Assembly (NCBI GenBank): GCA_022113835.1
Contig: JAILWY010000001.1
Location: 9,424,001 to 9,488,000, forward strand
DNA length: 64,000 bases
Reading direction: 5' to 3'
Source of the DNA: Atopsyche davidsoni
Lineage: Eukaryota > Arthropoda > Insecta > Trichoptera > Hydrobiosidae
Shown here: piece after piece, positions 1-10,839 of the stretch
How the letters are laid out: every line of letters starts with the position of its first letter
Numbering within the stretch: position 1 is the stretch's first letter
Translations under genes and position numbers: made by a program
Notes under the pieces: generated by a model
The model's database searches: none
What the model was told of the DNA's origin: nothing
What the model saw: the letters and a program-made list of their open reading frames with translations, nothing else

Positions 1-137
1 ACATCCTCGCACTTATCTTTAACCCTTTCATGCCCTAAGTACTTTACAAAAAAGATATTTTACTCAAAAATATAACTTTACAAAAACACAAAAATTACAA
101 CTATTTTAAAGAAAAAAACACAATATCATACAATGTT
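1..137 (-). other. AT-rich 3' non-coding part of the LTR element, with candidate polypurine tract
   Basis: After the stop of the repeat frame at 138 the minus strand turns AT-rich and non-coding. It finishes in a purine-rich run (GCGAGGA) directly before TGT at positions 3-1. The position is right for a polypurine tract, but no more than the first three bases of a following LTR are inside the window. Confidence 0.35.
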
Positions 138-169
138 TTACAGTCCTGTCTCCTCCTCACACATTTCTC

Positions 170-650
170 GCTCGCAAAGTGCCACGCTCCGCGACGACAG
201 TCCTGTTGACTGACTCCTTGGCACTTTGTCCAGCGCCTCTCGTCCGCGAAGCTTCATGCTTCGCAATGATGGACCTGCTGGCCTCCTCCGCGCTCTGCCC
301 AGCGTAATCTGCCCGCGAAGTGCCATGCTCCGCGATGATGGACCTGTTGCACCTCCCTCGCGCTCTGTCTTACGCCACTCACTCGTGAAGCACCATGCTC
401 CACGGCAACGGTCCCGATGCACTTCTCTCGCGATCTGCCCAGTGCCACTCGTCTGGGAAGCACCATGCTCCGCGACGATGGTCCTGTCGCACCTCCTCGC
501 GCTCTGCTCAGCGCCACTCGCCTCCGAAGAACCATGCTCCGTGACGATGGTCCTGGTGCACTTCCTCGCGCTCTGCTCAGCGCCACTCGTCTCCGAAGTA
601 CTATGCTCCGCGATGACGGTCCTGGTGCACCTCTTCGCGCTCTTTTTCCT
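170..650. repeat. 69-bp tandem repeat (about 7 units) in the 3' part of the gag-like ORF
   Basis: The word ATGCTCCGCGAYGATGGTCC recurs with starts at about 184, 256, 325, 395, 465, 534 and 603, giving spacings of 72, 69, 70, 70, 69 and 69 bp. Units diverge by some 10-25%. It is much more GC-rich than the flanks. A 69-bp unit equals 23 codons and keeps frame; the 70-bp units do not. Overlapping plus-strand ORFs here are by-products of the repeat. Confidence 0.9.
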
Positions 651-1792
651 GCGCCTGATCCTAAATTATTGAATGTCGGTGTATCGCAATACACATTAGT
701 ATCTAGTGATGGAGATATTCTTGGTGTAAAAGATGACGAGATAGGAGTTAGCGGTTGTGCAATAAGGTCTGATATGGTTTGAGAATTAAACTTATTTGTC
801 GGCAGAGACGCTCCGCCCGTCACTACAAAGGAGTAATTTGAAGTTACTTCTTGTATACCAAAGTCATTTTTCTCCAAAGAAACGGTTTGTGTGGCAAGGT
901 TCTGAGCCTGGACTGAGTGAAGTTTGTTCTGGTGGATGTGCATTTCTTGACTGCTCGGGTTTTCCAATCTCGGAATGTCAGGAAGAATAGGTGGAAACCC
1001 AGGCACCATTTGCAGATGCTGAATCTTTTCAAGTGAATTTTCTGTCTCTCCCAATCTAAGTCCAGGTACGTGTGCATATGTTTTCTTTCTTGTTGCCATA
1101 CGGAATAAATTGGAACCTTTTTCTTTAGCTTCTTCTCTTGAAAGCTTTCTTGGATATTGAATTTCTTTATCGGGCACATTTCTAAGTGCACGCTCGCCTT
1201 CCGTAGGGGGAAATGCGGGAGCATTACCCGCAGAGCGCTTTCCATACCCAGAACTCGCGTTGCCGCCACGTCCCAGCCCGCTGGTGTCTATCATTGGCAC
1301 GGGGGCGACGCTGACAGCGTCCTCGACGGGTTCCATCGCGGTGGATACCATTCCCGTCCGATAAGAGTCGCTACTCATCGAGTAGGTCTGCACGCTGTCC
1401 AGAGAAGGTGCCGCGTAGTTCTGCGCAGCGTCCTGCCAGGGGTTCATACTGCGGTTTAGAATGGAAGAGAAGGAACTAAAGTGAGGCAAGACCTGAGGCA
1501 ATTGAGATAGATTTTGAGCAAGGTCTGCTGTCAGGCCTCGTCCAGAAATACTGTCGTCATCTTCGTGCAAGTCAGATGAAAGATTAGTATTTAGGTCCAC
1601 ATCTGAGAATGTCGCTTCCTCCGCTGGATTGGAGTTCTTGTCCAACTTCTCGGATAAGTCAGGAAGAGCGTGTAGCCTTACATAATAGCTCTCGAAGTCG
1701 AACTCGTCGTCCTGGGATGAGAGGTCCACGTCCGTCAGTTCTCGCTTCAGATCTACTATTTTGAGGTCACTCACATTTACGAGCTTTGCCAT
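254..1792 (-). CDS. gag-like protein of the LTR element, SAP-like N-terminus and repeat tail
   Basis: This is an uninterrupted 512-codon ORF that begins 95 bp downstream of the primer-binding site, at an ATG just after an AT-rich leader, which is the position of gag. Residues about 4-25 (LVNVSDLKIVDLKRELTDVD) resemble the first half of a SAP motif, a nucleic-acid-binding helix pair found in some retroelement Gag proteins. The middle is acidic then Ser/Asn/Pro-rich and low in recognisable domains. No CCHC zinc knuckle is visible; the protein has almost no cysteine. From about residue 380 it consists of basic 23-residue repeats around GPSSRSMVLRRRVALSRAR. The repeat frame is lost at a 70-bp unit (between about 395 and 465), so the last residues are out of the repeat frame. 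The repeat frame itself stays open to a stop at 138. I recognise no family beyond the SAP-like start, and 'gag' rests mainly on position. Confidence 0.6.
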   Translation of the reverse strand: MAKLVNVSDLKIVDLKRELTDVDLSSQDDEFDFESYYVRLHALPDLSEKLDKNSNPAEEATFSDVDLNTNLSSDLHEDDDSISGRGLTADLAQNLSQLPQVLPHFSSFSSILNRSMNPWQDAAQNYAAPSLDSVQTYSMSSDSYRTGMVSTAMEPVEDAVSVAPVPMIDTSGLGRGGNASSGYGKRSAGNAPAFPPTEGERALRNVPDKEIQYPRKLSREEAKEKGSNLFRMATRKKTYAHVPGLRLGETENSLEKIQHLQMVPGFPPILPDIPRLENPSSQEMHIHQNKLHSVQAQNLATQTVSLEKNDFGIQEVTSNYSFVVTGGASLPTNKFNSQTISDLIAQPLTPISSSFTPRISPSLDTNVYCDTPTFNNLGSGAGKRARRGAPGPSSRSIVLRRRVALSRARGSAPGPSSRSMVLRRRVALSRARGGATGPSSRSMVLPRRVALGRSREKCIGTVAVEHGASRVSGVRQSAREVQQVHHRGAWHFAGRLRWAERGGGQQVHHCEA

Positions 1793-1887
1793 TTTTTTTT
1801 TTAACTTTATTTATTTATTTTTTTATTTATTTAATAATTTTAAGTCTATTAAAGAGTTAACATTTAAATTTTAATTATTTATTTCTA

Positions 1888-1903
1888 CCCACATCTGACA
1901 CCA
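1888..1903 (-). promoter_or_regulatory. Retrotransposon primer-binding site, tRNA-Leu type
   Basis: The minus strand reads TGGTGTCAGATGTGGG, starting 2 nt inside the LTR. Animal tRNA-Leu ends in CCCACTTCTGACA plus CCA, whose complement is TGGTGTCAGAAGTGGG, so 15 of 16 bases match. This would be the site where minus-strand DNA synthesis is primed. It independently supports the LTR boundary and the orientation of the element. Confidence 0.75.
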
Positions 1904-1905
1904 AT

Positions 1906-2298
1906 TGTAACGCGCCGGGTCTCCAATAATTAAAAGATGATTTATTTGCACTATTTATATTTAACTTATATTATACAGAGTCTTCACAACTATTTATATT
2001 AACAACATATTTATATCAACGGCATATTTATATCAACGACACCCGAGGACTATCTCGCGCTCACGGCTCCCGAGAACTGTCTATCGAGCACTACTCCCGA
2101 GCACTACTCCCGAGCACTCCTTCCGAGGACTCTCTGTCAAGCACTGGCGCCGGTCGTCTTGTCGCTCGTTCTCCAAGACCACGTATTGTCGCCCCTAAAC
2201 GACGGTCGCTTGATCATTACAGATGTTTCTGGACTATGGACTAGAAGTAGACTCTAGAGTAGAATCGCTTCGATCGATTCTACCGCTAACCCGTTACA
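1906..2298 (-). repeat. 5' long terminal repeat (393 bp)
   Basis: The segment starts TGTAACGCGCC and ends CCCGTTACA on the plus strand, giving the TG...CA ends and the 6-bp terminal inverted repeat TGTAAC/GTTACA expected of an LTR. The abutting PBS fixes the orientation: it is the 5' LTR of a minus-strand element. Inside, around 2085-2140, the motif CGAGCACT(ACTCC) recurs imperfectly. An AATAAA-type hexamer lies near the minus-strand 3' end, around 1940. No second copy occurs in the window. The bases following on the plus strand (GTAAT, 2299-2303) would be one copy of the target-site duplication. Confidence 0.8.
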
Positions 2299-4329
2299 GT
2301 AATAAAAACTTTTTTTTTCCGTTTCCTATTTAAGATTTTTGAATATGCAGTATGTTTATTACAGTTTAAGTTGAAATATATTCGTGAATTTTGTGCCAAC
2401 ACAATCCAAGCATCATTTATTTAAAAATAATATTTAATTTAAAAAAATAACCACTTTGTTCAAATGATATAACTTTTTAGTCTGCAACATTCAATTGTAC
2501 ACATGTTCGAATACTTGGAAAGTTTTCTATTCATTGTTAAGAAAGTTTTTATAGCTATGTGCCTGTTTTATTTACTTAACCTAAATTAGATTTGTTTTCT
2601 CTACTTTACTCCAGACACTAATAAAATTAACTTATCTAATTTCTATTCCAAGTATTGCGAGGCTTGAAACGTCCTGAGATGGTAGGAATAAGTAATTTAA
2701 ACTTCCAGCTTACAATTAAGATGCAGGGGGCTGCAGTATCGGAATTCAGTTAAAGTTTATAACTGGAGAGACGCTCTGCAGATGAATGAATTAAAAGATC
2801 CAAACTTTCGCAAATCTTATACGAAATGCATCTCTTTATGAGAAAATCTTCTTAACATTCAAAAGATTTTTTTTAACTTAATGGATTTTCAAACTTTTTA
2901 CGAGAACTTAGATGAAAATTTAATTTTAGTATTTTTTCTTAAATTTATTTAAAAAAACTTTGATTTATTTTCCTTTTATTTATTTATTATACATGTAAAT
3001 AAAATTGATAATTTTTGAAGATAAAAATTAAATTTAGGAAAAACACATACATATTTTAAAATGCGTATTCAAGTAATATAAGTATTAAAAAGAACTTGCT
3101 ACAATATTTAAAACAAGTAAGAATCACATGCTAAATATTGATTTTTTGAAGGTTTGTTCTTTTAAGTTAGATTGTGAAAAAGCAATGTTCAGAAATAAAT
3201 TTATTCCAAACTGGTAATATGCAATTCATATATACACTAAATCTTGTTTTCTAACCCATTATTATGTTTGTAAATGCCAAAGTTAAATACGTGGGTTATT
3301 AATGTCATAAAATACTAAAAGTAATTTGATTTTTAAAATTAATAAAAAAAATGTTTTTTTTTCTCATTTACATCTTTTGCACTCGAAGTATTTAATTTTT
3401 TAATGAAATAACTACATAAACGGTTGAGATTTTAAAAAAAAATTTGCTTGTGATAGTTTGTGTGTCAGTAAATTACTTATCAAAAAATTTAATGTAACAC
3501 ATGAATTTTCGAATATCCATACAGCAAGATTTAAAAAAATATCATGATAATTATCATGTCTATTATATTGCAAACAAAATTCACAGAAGACCACTTGACA
3601 ACTAAAAACATTGGTTATGTGTTGTTAACTACAGATAAGAACTATAAAACCATCTTAATTATTTTTACTAAATTTATTAAAAAAAATAGTAGCTTCATTT
3701 TACACACTTAAATATAGCAATCTCATTTCTAGACTAAAGTAGCAACTTGAGTTACTTCCGCACTCTTTTCCTAGTAATCGAATGTAAATTTGCCAAGTTA
3801 CGAATAGTTTCCGAGTAATGTTGCCAATGTATACTTGTAATATTTAGACCAGTATAATTAAAAGAAAACAATTATTGCAAAAAAAATGTTTTAAGGCGAT
3901 AATATATTGAAATTTTTAATCAATAAATTACTAGGCAAAAGTGTTATTTACTTACATAAATATATAGCTTTATATGAAATTTAATACTGAACTTGTATAA
4001 AATACAAAAATTACACATATATTTTTTTCCATTAATTATTTTTGATAAATCAATAATAATTCAAATTTACACTGTTAATTTAAATATATTCGGTATCAAC
4101 CTATTTTCAGTGTTTATGTTCTCACTGTCAGCTTCTGCGTGTAAAAGTGTTATTCATGTCTTTCGTTATTTTATGCTGAAGTGGGCGAATTACTCTTTCG
4201 AGCTGCTCGGGTGTCGTGCATATTGTATTCTCACGGAGACCTGGACAAATATGGTTGCCCGTTAAATATGTACCAAACAACAAAAACAATGCTGGAAACT
4301 CTTCCCATCACGACCAGGGATTTATATTC
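2299..4329. other. AT-rich non-coding DNA
   Basis: About 2 kb of very AT-rich sequence with frequent stops in all frames. ORFs are under about 60 codons, apart from an 88-90-codon pair near 4.0-4.4 kb that shows no recognisable protein. I see no RNA gene or clear repeat. From 4150 the composition rises in G+C. Confidence 0.6.
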
Positions 4330-4400
4330 CAGTGGTTTCAAACTTTTCCTGGCCCCGGTCCCGGGACAGTTTTGGCTCGGGAGCACCGCCGCTAATAGAC
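4330..4400 (+). mobile_element. hAT-like terminal inverted repeat, single end
   Basis: The run CAGTGGTTTCAAACTTTT at 4330, followed by a GGCCCC-rich stretch, matches the usual start of hAT/Charlie-type elements (CAGTGGTTCTCAAAC). No convincing partner end was found downstream, so this is at most a truncated copy. Confidence 0.3.
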
Positions 4401-5629
4401 TAACTTTACAATACAACCGCAGGCGATCCTTAAGCATCCCGACTTAAATGTTTGATTTTCTTGGTCATCCTCTTAAAACTAAATGATATGTGCTTTGGTC
4501 GTATTATTTGAAGTTCTAAGCTCCGTAGTATAAATATCAAAGTTTATTTGTATCTGTCGCAAATTGATTAAAAAATATATATTGGTATCTCCGAAGTGTT
4601 TCAAATATTTTTTGTATAAATTTAGTGTAAAATAAATTTAATAACATATTGGATGATTTGCGAAATCTCACCGAAACATTTCACAGAGCGTAGCGGTAAT
4701 TCAAATCATCGTTGTATATTATATTTATCCACTCATATATAAAACTAATTATTTATTTTAATTATCATTTTGTTTTTAATTTGACTCTGTTTATTATTTT
4801 ATTAATTAACCAAACTGTTCGTTTACTCTCAGTATACTTCATCATAAATTTAAAAAAAAAAATTGAATTCCATAAGTAGCAGACTTCATAGTCACATTAC
4901 AGTGATCTCAAGGGAAGAAGCAGGCATTAAGAACCAGTATTTATACGTGGGGCCCTGTGATCGACAAGGAAGCGTGCAGTCGGGGAGTTTTACTAGGAAA
5001 CCCATACAAACATCGTGTTTTGATACAAACATTTGATACACTACAGAGAAAATATTAAAGTTCTTTTTATAATCATTGTATACAGTAATTTAAAACTTAA
5101 AACTATTTCACGTCATTTATAAAAAAAACTGGTTATTTTTTTACTAAGCGACCGTTTGTTGCCGTCATAACTATTTATAATTTTTTACCTGCGACTGAGA
5201 GTGACGGTCCAAGATACTGATGGACAGTTCAATAATTGCATTCTGCTCCATTGTAACGTCGAGAAGACCATCACATGCACGAGAGGCGTTTATTCTCATT
5301 TTCACTTGTTGCACCCCTTTTGTATTGACCCATAAATATCTTGAATATTTTAAGATATCCAAAAATTTTGTTTTACTCTTATCTTAATTTTTAAAAATAA
5401 AATATTATCTTTAAATTATTACAGAAAACCTATAATGTTTTTCTCCATTTTACTTTGTCGGCTTTGCTTAAATGCTTTTTATAAAACAAAAGAAAAATAA
5501 ATCTCCCATAAAAGAATTGAATCACTATTTAATTTTAACTGTACCTGATTACTCTCTTTGATAAACACCTCAGCGTGTTTTTTTCAACGTAGATTTAATT
5601 ATTTTTTTATTCAGCTTTCAACACATTGT

Positions 5630-5840
5630 GCTCGTGCCCGTCCTCGAATTATCAAAAGATAAGGCTCGCCACCACGCTCTTTGTTATCTCGTCTTTATTC
5701 AAACAGAATTTCAACTTTATCTCGGCTGATACAAGAGAGTTATTGCGAGAATGATACGATTCACTCTAAATTAGAGCGCGAATAAAAATTAAGTAGGGGA
5801 CCTTAATGAGAAAATGGGTACCTAGAGCCCCAGGTAAAGG
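5630..5840. promoter_or_regulatory. Candidate regulatory island with clustered GATA sites
   Basis: A GC-richer patch in AT-rich DNA. It contains an inverted GATA pair TTATCAAAAGATAAGG (5649-5664) and two more TTATCT sites (5684-5689 and 5717-5722) within about 75 bp. Such clustering is typical of GATA-factor-bound insect enhancers. There is no coding potential. The function is inferred from motifs only. Confidence 0.3.
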
Positions 5841-7962
5841 AGTTTCTTGGAATTAAATTTCATTGTAAATACCTCAGTATTAGTTACTTCCTAAGACAAT
5901 ATTTACAAGGGAAATTTCACAAATAAATTACTAGAAATTCTCAAAACCTAACTTTTTAGCTATGAGTTTTACCAGGAATTATTTGTCAGAAGTCAATATG
6001 TTTTACGCATCAATTATTAACAAACCCCATTTCATTACCCGGTTTATGTTTAATATTGAACAACCTCAATATTTACTTTAATTATAGTCAATTTCCCCAG
6101 AAATAGAGTAAATATTGGGAATCTTCACTAACAATGAGGCACTTGAGTAGCTATTTATCCACTTGAAGGCAGCCAATATCCTAAATACCATGTGTATTTA
6201 TTACCAATAGAGGTTCATCACGCTAACGAAGGTTTCATTTAAATAGTAATTGATTTCTTACTAATAATTAGCATATAAATGAAATCAGTTTAAATTACTT
6301 ATAATACGCACGTTCTAAATTAATTACACACTTATGAATAATTAATTACAACTGTTGTGTTCCAAGAAGCCATAAACTCTTGGAAACAATCGTTTCAGGC
6401 TCTCTTCAAGATATACACTGAACGTCCCCTCCCCCACTGGAGACAGTGTACTTCAGTACCATCTCTGAGCCAAACAATCCCATCACAACAATAGTTGTCT
6501 CATGACACAGCCTCGTAAGATGGAGTAACATAAACATAAACTGAAATAAGCTGTAAGCAGAGCCTTGAAGATTCTTAAGAAAAAGCACACACCCATCACT
6601 CGCGCGCTCTTCGTAACTGCGCAAAACATTTTCTCGCCATTAACTAAACCTAATCTAGTGCTTCCACAACAAATAGGTTCAAATAAATTAAAGCGAATTT
6701 AATACGCGACGCTTTGCAGTCTGCACAATAAAGCCACCGCCTCGATCAGTAGAATACTCCACAAAGTACGGAACATCGTATGGAACTATTCTATTTTATT
6801 TACATTCATGAATCGGTCCGATATGACGTCCTTACAAAAGCCCCCGGGAAAAAACCAAATAAAACCAATTTTTGCAAATCACGCTGGCTGCAAACGCTTT
6901 GATCGACGTTGAAATGTCACTTTTAAAAGACGCGAAGCTCTTCAGAATGAAAGCTGTTGTACCCTTTGGCTATGGGGCATCATTAAAAAGTTTCGATATC
7001 TTAAGATCACGTATTCCAGTGGCGCACCGACAAAAAGCATTGAGGTCGCCCGTATATACTTGCCAGTCAAGTCATACAGGAAAGGGTTTACCCACGAGGG
7101 CGAATATCTCTATGGCGAACCAAAAAGGAGGCGTAATAAAATATGTAACTTTAAAAAAGCATTTGGGTATTGAATAACGCACGGTTGAATTGAATAAGCT
7201 TAAAATATTCTACGAGGTTTCCTTAATAGAATATTACATATTTATAACGTAAAAGAATTTTAAATTATTTTTTGTGAATATTGCTATATATATACGTTCA
7301 CCATTTCTAGGCACCCATATTCATGAATCAGAATAGTAAGAAGCATGCGGTTACTATTCTGTGCACTCTGAATAGTCATGTAGACAAAACCATTAATCAT
7401 ACAGCTTTGTGAGGTAAGATTATGTACAATACACTTAGGTGTGCGTACTCCGAATGTCGCCCTTTGTTGTACTCCTTTTCTTAAGCCTACCGAGAATCAT
7501 TTGATTTTTTAAATTCATTAAAATAATACATATTTTTATTCGTTAAACTCAACTTAAAAAAATAATCATTTTTAAAAATAAAAAGTTATTCTCATAAAAA
7601 AGTTTTGGCTTTAATTTTGTAAGTTTATAAGAATATATATATCATTTTAACAGTTTCTTTTTTATATATGTATGCATATAACGGTTTTATATTTGTTTTA
7701 TTTATTTGATATATATATATATATACATATTATAATATTGGTGATATCAATTTTCACGAGTACCCCTTGGTACTTTGCGTAAAAAATATCATATTTGCTT
7801 TATGAATATGATCATTAAAATCAAATTGTTCAATTTGCATTTAGATATATTTGTTTTGAAATCTCGGCGGTCAAAATAATAACCATGTTGGAAAATGTAT
7901 AATAATTCATGTATTTATTTTAAAAATAAATTTCTAAATTCTTTTATTTTTCATTAATTAAA
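5841..7962. other. Non-coding, mixed composition
   Basis: No supported gene. A hairpin with perfect 11-bp arms (CAGAATAGTAA, 7329-7339 and 7351-7361, 11-nt loop) is present. An open stretch at 6914-7177 from an internal ATG encodes no recognisable protein. The end of the stretch is AT-rich with a short (TA)n run near 7710. Confidence 0.5.
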
Positions 7963-8067
7963 TTTACAATAGTTCTTCAGGCTAAGGTTATGGTAAGGTG
8001 CGTGGCTATCCGCTGATCCTGCGCGCAGGTTGTGGGGCTTGCAATGTGTGACTTAGGTGGTAGCATA
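7963..8067 (+). repeat. Dispersed repeat family B, copy 1
   Basis: It begins TTTACAATAGTT and contains GCAGGTTGTGGGGCTTGCAA and ACTTAGGTGGTAGCATA, which align along their length with copies at about 45.4 kb and 46.9 kb and, inverted, at 46.75 kb. Divergence suggests an old copy. Its class (SINE or MITE) is not decided by the sequence. Confidence 0.65.
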
Positions 8068-8129
8068 CATGGATTTTTTTGATTAAATAAGTGGAATTCA
8101 TGTTACTCAAACAAATACTTGCATGATTT

Positions 8130-8345
8130 CAATGTTTGTTTTGTGGTTTCTATTTCGTTTGTCGCCCTTTTCCTGCGTGTCCCTGGTCCCTAGCACTAGA
8201 TAGCTCGCCCCGCCGTCGGTAAAACACTCGGTTCCGTGTAGTCGCTCGCTGCAGCGGAGGGACAATTGAATCGAGCGACCATTACTGGTCGGATGGATGA
8301 CCGGATGGAGACACGTGCGCCGATGCGGCTTGAATAATTCAGCCA
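8130..8345. promoter_or_regulatory. GC-rich island, possible regulatory element
   Basis: About 200 bp with far more G+C and CpG than its surroundings. A minus-strand open frame of 79 codons spans it, but the translation has no domain I recognise and the frame looks like a consequence of composition. Listed as a candidate conserved non-coding element. Confidence 0.25.
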
Positions 8346-9073
8346 AATAATTATTGCAATCAATTATGCTGTCAACGCAAAATTATGGGGTTCATTATCG
8401 ATCGAGTTATTTATTAGCAATGCCATATTGTATCTGTAAGCAGGGTAGTGCGGTACTTTCTATCATATATGGAGAACACTTGGTAATATTGCTTGGGATG
8501 TCAACGAATCGATCACATTAGGTTCAATACAGTGAATACAATCAGCCATTATCTTTATAATACTTCCGACCAACTGAGTATGCATGTTCTACGTCTCCTT
8601 ATTATTATAACTTTGCAGCAATCAACACAGAAACTTTTATAGACTAACCAAAGTTCATGCTAAGAAAACGTTTCTATGTACATCCTACATGTCACAATTC
8701 ACAAATATTACCTTGTTTTGAATAATATATAAGAAAAACAGTAAAAATATATCATGAGTCTTGTATATTCTGTAAATGATTTAACGTTTTTCTGTTTAAA
8801 TTATGCTACCGAATATGTCTCAATTTTTGTGTTTTCTTTGTTCTTAAATGAATATAAATTACAAGTCATTATTTTTAACACAGGCGTATTTGCTTCGTGT
8901 ATATAAATTATAATATACCGCCATGAAAATACATACAAGTAATAAACTAAGATATTTGTAACCTGGACTAAATATCCTGTCGTTAGTTTATTTTCTTGAA
9001 TCAACTCATCATCCATCAACAGTTTCAAACTGTCACTTAGAGCTTTCTTCACAATGTCTTATATCGTTCAAGC

Positions 9074-9325
9074 CGATTCATCGTCATTTCTAATGTTATT
9101 CACACGGCGTATCCACTGCGTACGAGGACATCTTCTCGGTACTTTTACATTCCAAGTGTATCAATGAATCACCTCATGTGTCTGCTATTTATGTGTCCCG
9201 CCCACTGCCACACTTTTGTTTTACTACACGGCTGATAACGTCGCATCTAGGATAGGATCTTCGAGTCTCACATTTTACATCTTTGAGTAATGCTCAACAT
9301 GAATCTTTCCGCAACGCGTAGTGTG
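9074..9325 (-). pseudogene. Non-LTR retrotransposon (LINE) ORF2 C-terminal remnant
   Basis: The minus-strand translation in pieces reads LRVAERFMLSITQR (9280-9322), KVWQWAGHINSR (9181-9216) and, after a frame change, PRRCPRTQWIRRVNNI (about 9090-9140). These match in order the tail of the LINE reverse-transcriptase polyproteins common in insects (ERAMLGVSLRD, then KLKWQWAGHIARR, then GRPPxRWxDDV). Two stop codons and at least one frameshift interrupt it, so it is dead. Upstream and downstream parts of the element were not recognised. Confidence 0.75.
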
Positions 9326-10839
9326 TCTTTGTTTTATATATTTTCAACCTTTGCTTTATAGGTGAAAAGGAATAACCTTGAACTGTAAATATTCAGAAGA
9401 CTTGAACCCTGTAGTAAACGTATAAAATACATTAACTTTTCCATAGTAACTAATATACATAAAACATATTTTTTGTGATTTTAATTTTTTCATAAAAAAA
9501 TTTATCCATAAAAAGTTTTTTTCAATACAAAATTACGCAAATAGACTTTTTTCCATTATGTTGGAAAATACAACTGGAATTTTTTTAATTTGTTAAAAAA
9601 AACTTTATTGTTAGTACAGCGGAAAAATGCAAAAAAAGATACAACAGCCTGTCAATATTCTTAATATTTTTCAGTTGACACTTTTGGCAGCTCAAAAATA
9701 ATATCTCAACATGGAAATGGAAAACATCGTATTGAACTGTGCAAAACCGGAGAAGAAAAAATGAACAAAAAAATATTCATGAGAATCTGTCACCCACATC
9801 CGGAAATCGCCTGAAATGATTCAAAACCTAAACACTCTAGATTCTTGATTATTCTTTTTGTATTTTGTAAATGTTCAATCCCCACGGAAACGCTCAGTTT
9901 CGCCATACTTAGCGTGATGTTTGCGAGTAAAAAATACCGCAGAGGGAAGTCGTGAAAATTTCAGGACCTGGGAGTGTCATGGCTGCGGTCACGAAGGCCC
10001 GGAATTTAAAGAGGAGTGTAATACGAATTTTTTAATTTAATTTTCTACCACTCTGTTGTTATGCGACAAGTGGAATGTTCGTGAAAGCAAGCGTTTAATA
10101 TATATTATATATTTATGCATACCTCAGTACGATTTTCTTCCCGAAAACATACCGCGAATTTTTCAATTCAAAACATTTATAGTCGACTCGATATAATATC
10201 ATTAAAACTTTTGAGCAGTCGCTTCCGTTGTCTGATTTTGATATATTCTCTTCAATTAGAGACTAGCCACGTGTCTAGTCCATCTTTGATCATTGTCAGT
10301 GTTGTATTGAATAATAATGAATACAACAATAGAATACATTTAAATTAATAAATTTATTATAATGACAGGTGTATATCTTTTAATTAGGACATTAGAAAAA
10401 TACAAAAAAAGAATTAATTATTATAATATTTAGAGAATTGATTAGACAATAACAACTATGTTTTCCTTTTTTTATGAAATGACCAATTGTCTATTTTTAC
10501 GATATAATAACTACCCATAGTCATTTCTCACGTTATATCTCGTTTGATATCCCTGAAAAAGGAATACCGCTTGATAACATCCTAGATCATAATCATACAG
10601 CAACCGTTAATTATATACTTTTGTTATTTTGAAAATACGCTTTCCGTTTATACAATTAAAATAAAAAGTTATATAGATGCCAAAGTCGACGGCCGACTAG
10701 CTTTAACAGTGGATGCGCAACGAGTTAAGTTCGTAATTAAGTTTCACCAATTTTATACCATCACAATAAAAACACTGATAAAAAAAATTCCCGTTCACAC
10801 ATACATACATCAGATATTCGGGAAAGTTTCGTTCAGCAG
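9326..10839. other. AT-rich non-coding DNA
   Basis: No ORF with recognisable content. Probably includes decayed remains of the LINE at its left edge and otherwise shows only poly-A/T runs. Confidence 0.5.

Larger units (their letters stand above)
1..2298 (-). mobile_element. LTR retrotransposon, minus strand, gag-like ORF only
   Basis: Read on the minus strand the order is: 5' LTR (2298-1906), tRNA-Leu primer-binding site (1903-1888), a 95-bp leader, a gag-like ORF (1792-254) with C-terminal tandem repeats, then about 137 bp of AT-rich sequence to the window edge. No protease, reverse transcriptase, RNase H or integrase coding sequence is present between the ORF and the edge. The last minus-strand bases (positions 16-1) read GATAAGTGCGAGGATGT: a short purine run followed by TGT, which is how the LTR itself begins (TGTAAC). 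This is what a Ty3/Gypsy-type polypurine tract next to a 3' LTR looks like, so the element may be about 2.7 kb in all and non-autonomous. What is seen directly is the 5' LTR, the PBS and the ORF. The 3' LTR is inference. Confidence 0.75.

Noticed and set aside
226..782. Plus-strand ORFs over the 69-bp array
   Set aside because: They are the other-strand reading of the GC-rich tandem repeat. LTR, PBS and the longer ORF place the coding strand on minus.
6872..7177. 101-codon open frame as a gene
   Set aside because: It begins at TTG; from the first ATG it is 88 codons or fewer, has no domain and no nearby gene signals.
7329..7361. Hairpin as a microRNA precursor
   Set aside because: The stem is only 11 bp, too short for a pre-miRNA, and no known miRNA seed is seen.
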